DNA from: an uncultured Alphaproteobacteria bacterium
GTDB taxonomy: Bacteria; Pseudomonadota; Alphaproteobacteria; Reyranellales; Reyranellaceae
Length of the DNA stretch: 10,594 bases
Direction: 5' to 3'
Assembly (NCBI GenBank): GCA_903929895.1
Contig: CAIYWM010000892.1
Location: forward strand, 1-10,594
Shown here: positions 6,716 to 10,594 of the stretch, piece by piece
Position numbering within the stretch: the first letter of the stretch is position 1
Layout: every line of letters starts with the position of its first letter
Made by a program: the position numbers and the translations under genes
Notes under the pieces: model-generated
Databases searched by the model: none
Seen by the model: only the letters and a program-made list of their open reading frames with translations
What the model was told of the DNA's origin: nothing

Positions 6716-7591
6716 GTGCAATCCCTGCGGACGGTCGGCCGCAACTTCGCCGCCCATCCGCTCACCCGCGACGGTCAGCTCGGCGCCTGGGCCCGGTTCG
6801 TGGCCTGGCATCTCCGGAGCCGCCTCAGCTCGGAGGTGGTGGTTCCCTGGATCGGCGGGCAGCGGCTGGTCGTACGCCCCGGCATGACCGGCGCGACGGG
6901 CAATCTCTACTACGGGCTGCATGAGTTCATGAGCATGGGCCTCATCCTGCATTTCCTGCGGGCCGGCGATCTCTTTCTCGATGCCGGCGCCAATGTCGGC
7001 ACCTATACGGTCCTGGCCTCCGGCGTCTGCCGCGCGAGAACGGTCGCGATCGAGGCCGACTCCGACACCGTCCGCGATCTCGCGCGCAACGTCGAGATCA
7101 ACGGATTGCAGGAGCTGGTCACGATCGAGGTGCTGGCGCTGGGCCCCGAGGACGGCGAGGTGATGTTCACCACCGGCCTCGGCGCGATGAACCAGGTCGT
7201 GTCGGAACGGCGCGCGGGCGTGCGCATCGTGCCGCAGAAGACGCTCGACCACGTGGTCGGTGACGGCCAGCCGGCGCTGCTGAAGCTCGATGTCGAGAAC
7301 TACGAGGATCAGGTCCTTCAGGGATCGATCGAGGTGTTGAAGAAGCCCAGCCTCAAGGTGGTGGCGCTGGAAGCCACATCCGACTGGTCGACGAAATTGT
7401 TTGCCGACCTGGGCTTCGAGCGGGCCTTCTACGATCCCTTCACGCGCATCCTGCAGCGCGAACCCAACAAGCTGGCTTTCTCCGACGGCAAGTGGACGCG
7501 CTCGAACGAGTTCTTCGTGCGCGACTGGGACTTCGTCGAGGAGCGGGTGAAGACGGCGAAGCCGATCACGGTGCTGGGCAGGAGCTTCTAA
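6716..7591 (+). CDS. FkbM-family SAM-dependent methyltransferase
   Basis: This is a 291-residue protein of the FkbM methyltransferase family (Methyltransf_21), whose members O-methylate sugars or other small-molecule hydroxyls. The SAM-binding motif I is FLDAGANVGTYTVLAS (87-102), and the acidic end of strand 2 is IEAD (112-115). NVEING (125-130) and the hallmark LLKLDVENYEDQVLQGS (188-204) follow. The start is uncertain. GTG at 6716 gives a normal N-terminus but has only weak GGGCG nearby. AGGAAAGG at 6691-6698 is too far from it and sits 8 nt before an in-frame CTG at 6707. No sugar or polyketide genes accompany it, so the acceptor is unknown. The 72-bp gap from the metallopeptidase shows no clear promoter, so the two may be co-transcribed. 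Confidence 0.9.
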   Translation: MQSLRTVGRNFAAHPLTRDGQLGAWARFVAWHLRSRLSSEVVVPWIGGQRLVVRPGMTGATGNLYYGLHEFMSMGLILHFLRAGDLFLDAGANVGTYTVLASGVCRARTVAIEADSDTVRDLARNVEINGLQELVTIEVLALGPEDGEVMFTTGLGAMNQVVSERRAGVRIVPQKTLDHVVGDGQPALLKLDVENYEDQVLQGSIEVLKKPSLKVVALEATSDWSTKLFADLGFERAFYDPFTRILQREPNKLAFSDGKWTRSNEFFVRDWDFVEERVKTAKPITVLGRSF

Positions 7592-7608
7592 GAGTTTGAG
7601 GGGAAGCG

Positions 7609-7707
7609 AAGGGTCCCTCACTTCGTTTGGGATGACAAATTTGTTGGGTTTTGTGCAGTGCGCCGGTTCAGAAAAAGCTGTCATCCCGAACGCAGTGAGG
7701 GACCTTT
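7609..7707. repeat. Long inverted repeat of the dispersed 'TCATCCC...GTGAGGGA' type, possible bidirectional terminator
   Basis: Arms at 7609-7637 and 7679-7707 are complementary at 26 of 29 positions and enclose a 41-nt loop. The right arm begins TGTCATCCCGAACGCAGTGA. In translation this repeat produces the HPERSEG and VIPNEVRDP peptides that often turn up in spurious ORFs of many bacterial genomes, so it belongs to a widespread dispersed palindromic repeat type. It lies between two convergent genes, where a large hairpin could end transcription from both sides. The left arm can also fold on itself (CGAAG/CTTCG). Termination activity is inference. Confidence 0.8.
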
Positions 7708-7762
7708 GAATCACATGCGATAGCCCTGCCCGTATGACAGGAGGAGCATGAGACGCCGACAC

Positions 7763-8173
7763 CTACGCGGGCACGTGCCCTTCGTATTGCGGCAGGTCGT
7801 CGGTGATGGCGAACCACGGCGCCTTCGAGCCGACGAAGATATGGGCGCTCGGCCGGATCGTCGGCGGGTCGGTCAGGGTGCCCAGCGTGACATGCACATA
7901 GGCAGCGTCGCGCACCAGTGAATAGAGCATCGAGCCGCAACGGACGCAGTGCGCGTCGTGATTGGTCTCGGAGCCGTAGACCAGCAACCGGTCACGGCCG
8001 TGCGTCACCGTCAGCGCCGTGCGCGCGATGCCGGCGAACGGCTTGAACGCCGAGCCGGTCGCCCGCCGGCAATTCGAGCAATGGCAGTTCAGCGCATAGG
8101 TGAAGGCGTCCGTCACCTCATACTGCACCGTGCCGCACAGGCACTTTCCGCGCAGCGTCGAGGGCGCGGTCAT
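7763..8173 (-). CDS. GFA-fold (CENP-V/GFA) zinc-binding protein
   Basis: This is a 136-residue member of the glutathione-dependent formaldehyde-activating enzyme (GFA) family. Zinc ligands are in place: C11 and C13 in GKCLCGTVQYEV; C30, C32 and C35 in NCHCSNCRRATGSAF; and C76 and C79 in CVRCGSML. Known relatives bind glutathione and were reported to condense it with formaldehyde, but most members of this family have no proven reaction, so a formaldehyde role is not claimed. The start ATG overlaps the TGA stop of the upstream oxidoreductase gene as ATGA (4 nt), so translation is coupled. A longer frame to 8299 lies inside that gene and has no family similarity. Pairing with an amino acid oxidoreductase suggests a role with its product or by-product. 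Confidence 0.92.
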   Translation of the reverse strand: MTAPSTLRGKCLCGTVQYEVTDAFTYALNCHCSNCRRATGSAFKPFAGIARTALTVTHGRDRLLVYGSETNHDAHCVRCGSMLYSLVRDAAYVHVTLGTLTDPPTIRPSAHIFVGSKAPWFAITDDLPQYEGHVPA

Positions 8174-9429
8174 CCAAAGCGGCCGGGATCGCAGGCCTGA
8201 AGGGCGCTGGGCAGTTGCTCGCCTTCCATCAGGCGCGCGATCAGGCGGCCCGTCGCGGTGGCCAGCGTCAGGCCGAGATGCTGATGGCCGTAGCCGCAAT
8301 AGACGTTGGCGAGGCGCGGTGCGCGGCCGATGGCGGGACGATAGTCGGGCAAGGTGGGACGTTCGCCGATCCAGCGGCTCAGTTCGACGCCGCCGACGCC
8401 GGGGAAGATGTCCTTGAGGTGCTTCTTCAGGAGATCGGCGCGATGCCAGGACGGCGGCTGGTGCGGTGCCGCCAGCTCGACCGTGCCGGCGATGCGCAGC
8501 CCCTCGCTCATCGGCGTGAAGAACAGGCCGCGGTCGGGCGGGCTGACCGGCAGGTCGAAGCGCACATTGTCGGGCGCCACCATCACATGATAGCCGCGCT
8601 CGGCGACCAGCGGCGCGTTGAAGCCGAGCAGGCGCGTCAGTTCGCCCGAGGCGCGGCCGGCCGAGATCATCACGGCGCTCGCGGGCAGCTCCGAGTCGGT
8701 GAGCTGCACTGCCGTCACGCGGTTGCCGTCGCGCCGGAAGCCGCGCACCCGGCCGCGCACCACCGTGCCGCCCTCGGCGGTGAACCGCTCGACCAGGGTC
8801 GCGACCACCTTGTGCGGATCGATCGTGTGCGTGCCGGTGGGAGAGTGGATGCCGCGCACGATGGTCGGGCTGAGGCCCGGCGCCAGCTCGCGCGCCCGGT
8901 TGCCGTCGACGATCTCGAACTCGGTGCCCTTGCCCGACTGCAGGCCGCGCATCTCGTCGGTGCCCAGGAACGACGCCTCGCTCTCGTAGACGTAGAGCGC
9001 GCCGCGGGTGCGGAACAGCTCGCCGAGGCCCGAGGCCTGGATCTCGGCCTTCCAGGCGATGTCGGCCTCGAGCATCAGCGGCCGGAACATGTCCTTGCCC
9101 TTCTGCACCTCGGTCGCGCTCATCGCCGCCAGGGCGAAGCGCGCCATCCAGGGCAACAGCCAGGGCAGGCTGGGCGGATGGACCGTGAGCGGACCGTTCC
9201 GGTCCATCAGCATCTGCGGCACCTTCTTCAGGGTGGCCGGCCGCGCCAGCGGGATCAGGCTGTCGACCGACAGGAAGCCGGCATTGCCGAACGAGGTCGC
9301 ATTGCCCGGCTCGGCGCTGTCGAGGAGCGTCACCTTGTGGCCGTTGCGCTGCAGGGCGCGGGCCGTGGCGGCGCCGACGATTCCGGCGCCGATGACGATG
9401 ACGGGGTCGCTCTGGGCTGGATCACTCAT
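8170..9429 (-). CDS. DadA-like FAD-dependent D-amino acid dehydrogenase/oxidoreductase
   Basis: This is a 419-residue flavoprotein of the DAO superfamily (PF01266). It is most like the D-amino acid dehydrogenase DadA, which oxidises D-amino acids to 2-oxo acids and passes electrons to the respiratory chain. The dinucleotide-binding motif VIVIGAGIVGAATARAL lies at residues 10-26, with D37 ending the second strand. NATSFGNAGFLSV (43-55) matches the DadA flavin-contact region. The C-terminal FAD motif is CGYGHQHLGLTLATATGRL near residue 390. Sarcosine or glycine oxidase-type substrates cannot be excluded. The ATG at 9429 has no clear ribosome site; CTAACG ends 6 nt before it and could be a -10, which would make this mRNA leaderless too, but no convincing -35 was seen. 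It is divergent from hslV, with 77 bp between the starts, and overlaps the downstream GFA gene by 4 nt. Confidence 0.9.
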   Translation of the reverse strand: MSDPAQSDPVIVIGAGIVGAATARALQRNGHKVTLLDSAEPGNATSFGNAGFLSVDSLIPLARPATLKKVPQMLMDRNGPLTVHPPSLPWLLPWMARFALAAMSATEVQKGKDMFRPLMLEADIAWKAEIQASGLGELFRTRGALYVYESEASFLGTDEMRGLQSGKGTEFEIVDGNRARELAPGLSPTIVRGIHSPTGTHTIDPHKVVATLVERFTAEGGTVVRGRVRGFRRDGNRVTAVQLTDSELPASAVMISAGRASGELTRLLGFNAPLVAERGYHVMVAPDNVRFDLPVSPPDRGLFFTPMSEGLRIAGTVELAAPHQPPSWHRADLLKKHLKDIFPGVGGVELSRWIGERPTLPDYRPAIGRAPRLANVYCGYGHQHLGLTLATATGRLIARLMEGEQLPSALQACDPGRFG

Positions 9430-9471
9430 GGACCGACGTTAGCACGCCGCCTGCGGGAGCCAGAGGTCGCG

Positions 9472-9502
9472 ATTGATTTGTGCCTGTGAATCCCTATTTA
9501 GG
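9472..9502 (+). promoter_or_regulatory. Predicted RpoH (sigma32)-type heat-shock promoter of hslVU
   Basis: TTGAT around 9473-9477 (within ATTGAT) is followed 13-17 nt later by CCCTATTTAGG (9492-9502). The latter fits the alphaproteobacterial RpoH -10 pattern CYTATNTNNG exactly and the E. coli CCCCATNT pattern with one change. The -35 is weaker: ATTGAT against CTTGAA. HslVU is a known RpoH-regulated protease, so the match is expected. Transcription would start near 9506, at the hslV ATG. Confidence 0.55.
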
Positions 9503-9506
9503 GCGC

Positions 9507-10070
9507 ATGTCTTCCGCACAATCAGACAGTTCCTCCGGTCCGGGCTGGCATGCCACGACCATCCTCTCGGTTCGCAAGGACGGCCAGGTCGTGATGGCCG
9601 GCGACGGCCAGGTGTCGATGGGCCAGACCATCGTCAAGGGCAACGCCAAGAAGGTGCGCCGGATCGGCAACGGCCAGATCATCGCGGGCTTCGCCGGCGC
9701 CACGGCCGACGCCTTCACGCTGTTCGAACGGCTCGAGGCCAAGCTGGAGCGCCATCCGGGCCAGCTCCTGCGCGCCGCAATCGAGCTCGCCAAGGACTGG
9801 CGCACCGACCGCTACCTGCGCAAGCTCGAGGCGCTGATGGCGGTGGCCGACAAGGATGTCTCGCTGCTGCTGTCCGGAACGGGCGACGTGCTGGAGCCCG
9901 AGGGCGGCATCATCGCCATCGGGTCGGGCGGCAACTACGCGCTCTCGGCCGCGCGGGCGCTGATCGACGTCGAGGGGCTGGATGCCGAGGCGATCGCCCG
10001 CAAGTCGATGAAGATCGCCGCCGACATCTGCGTCTACACCAACCACAACATCGTCATCGAGAAGCTCTGA
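9507..10070 (+). CDS. hslV: HslV, peptidase subunit of the HslVU ATP-dependent protease
   Basis: This is the N-terminal-threonine peptidase of the cytoplasmic HslVU (ClpQY) complex, a double hexamer capped by HslU that degrades misfolded and regulatory proteins under heat stress. From the ATG at 9507 it has 187 residues. The catalytic threonine is T17 in [13 protein letters not shown], so a 16-residue propeptide must be removed. The residues matching E. coli D17 and K33 are D33 (in AGDG) and K49 (in NAKKVRR). Other blocks are [31 protein letters not shown] and the C-terminal [15 protein letters not shown], whose tail docks into HslU. A GTG at 9480 in the same frame would add nine residues but lies within the predicted promoter. 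AGGG lies 3 nt before the ATG, short for a ribosome site. It is followed by hslU after 8 nt. Confidence 0.97.
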   Translation: MSSAQSDSSSGPGWHATTILSVRKDGQVVMAGDGQVSMGQTIVKGNAKKVRRIGNGQIIAGFAGATADAFTLFERLEAKLERHPGQLLRAAIELAKDWRTDRYLRKLEALMAVADKDVSLLLSGTGDVLEPEGGIIAIGSGGNYALSAARALIDVEGLDAEAIARKSMKIAADICVYTNHNIVIEKL

Positions 10071-10078
10071 CATTCCCC

Positions 10079-10594
10079 ATGAGTAACGACTTTTCCCCGC
10101 GCGAAATCGTCTCCGAGCTCGACAAGCACATCATCGGCCAGCAGGAGGCCAAGCGCGCCGTCGCCATTGCGCTGCGCAACCGCTGGCGCCGCCTGCAGCT
10201 TTCCGATTCGCTGCGCGACGAGGTGCTGCCCAAGAACATCCTGATGATCGGCCCGACCGGCGTCGGCAAGACCGAGATCGCGCGCCGCCTGGCCAAGCTC
10301 ACCAACGCGCCGTTCCTCAAGGTCGAGGCGACCAAGTTCACCGAGGTCGGCTATGTCGGCCGCGACGTCGAGCAGATCGCGCGCGACCTGATGGAAGCCG
10401 CCATCGAGATGGCGCGCGAGAGCCTGCGCAAGGACGTGAAGGCGAAGGCCGAGCTGGCCGCCGAGGACCGCGTGATCGACGCGCTGTGCGGCGCCAATGC
10501 CAGCGAGGAGACCAAGCTGCGGTTCCGCCACAAGCTGCGCGCCGGCGAACTGGACGATCGCGAGATCGAGATCGAGGTCGCCGATTCGGGTGGA
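10079..10594 (+). CDS. hslU: HslU, ATPase/unfoldase subunit of HslVU (partial, C-terminus beyond right edge)
   Basis: This is the AAA+ unfoldase that recognises, unfolds and feeds substrates to HslV. The first 172 residues are present and the frame is open to the window end. [32 protein letters not shown] (7-38) is the highly conserved N-terminus. The Walker A motif GPTGVGKT is at 58-65, and the pore loop GYVG (91-94) lies in [11 protein letters not shown]. The insertion (I) domain begins around residue 105 and has [16 protein letters not shown] near the window end. Walker B and the sensor motifs are outside. There is no clear ribosome site, so translation probably depends on coupling to hslV, whose stop lies 8 nt upstream. 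Confidence 0.97.
   Translation, partial: MSNDFSPREIVSELDKHIIGQQEAKRAVAIALRNRWRRLQLSDSLRDEVLPKNILMIGPTGVGKTEIARRLAKLTNAPFLKVEATKFTEVGYVGRDVEQIARDLMEAAIEMARESLRKDVKAKAELAAEDRVIDALCGANASEETKLRFRHKLRAGELDDREIEIEVADSGG

Noticed and set aside
6440..7762. 440-codon minus-strand ORF across the repeat, FkbM and the end of the metallopeptidase
   Set aside because: It begins in the inverted repeat, giving the telltale VIPNEVRDP peptide, and is antisense to two well-supported genes.
8174..8299. 42-residue extension of the GFA protein
   Set aside because: It lies wholly inside the DadA-like gene and lacks family similarity; the ATGA overlap start fits better.
8215..9489. 424-codon plus-strand ORF opposite the DadA-like gene
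   Set aside because: It is a shadow frame without family features.
1..10594. CRISPR arrays, tRNA or rRNA genes, insertion sequences, phage or defence islands
   Set aside because: No evenly spaced direct repeats, no RNA-gene-like stretches, and no transposase, integrase or defence motifs were seen on either strand.

Overview
The window is high-GC, densely coding DNA that reads as a chromosomal segment of an alphaproteobacterium. The main evidence is the hslV-hslU pair at the right end. HslV has the alphaproteobacterial-type N-terminal extension ending in WHATTI, and an RpoH-like promoter lies just upstream. The genus cannot be fixed from the sequence; a Rhizobiales or Rhodospirillales relative is the best guess. 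I see no tRNA, rRNA, CRISPR array, transposase or phage gene.

Left part (1-5895), all on the minus strand and read right to left: a carboxymuconolactone decarboxylase-family protein, a class V PLP-dependent aminotransferase-like enzyme, a LysR-type regulator, a gap of about 160 bp holding two adjacent inverted repeats, a periplasmic family 5 (oligopeptide-type) solute-binding protein, an adenosine/adenine deaminase-family hydrolase, and a TetR-family regulator cut by the left edge. Gene spacings of 1, 8 and 11 nt point to two transcription units, or one long one: decarboxylase-like/aminotransferase/lysR, then binding protein/deaminase. A reasonable inference is uptake and breakdown of a nitrogen-containing small molecule, but no substrate can be named. 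The tetR gene has its own promoter, with a 30-bp palindrome lying between and over the -35 and -10 elements.

Middle (5894-7762): a plus-strand YgjP/SprT-like zinc metallopeptidase whose ATG overlaps the ATG of the decarboxylase-family gene on the opposite strand, then an FkbM-family methyltransferase. The methyltransferase converges on the next minus-strand unit. Between them sits a 29-bp-arm inverted repeat of the widespread 'TCATCCC...GTGAGGGA' type, probably a dispersed repeat that may also act as a bidirectional terminator.

Right part (7763-10594): a minus-strand pair of DadA-like FAD amino acid oxidoreductase and GFA-fold zinc protein, coupled by an ATGA overlap. Divergent from it is the hslVU heat-shock protease operon on the plus strand, with hslU running off the right edge.

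Most of the window is ordinary. The points most worth a second look are: the tetR promoter/operator, which predicts a leaderless mRNA; the similarly leaderless-looking hslV start; the divergent deaminase with H-C-C-E in place of the usual H-A-G-E motif, coupled to a binding protein that has no permease; and the overlapping divergent start codons.
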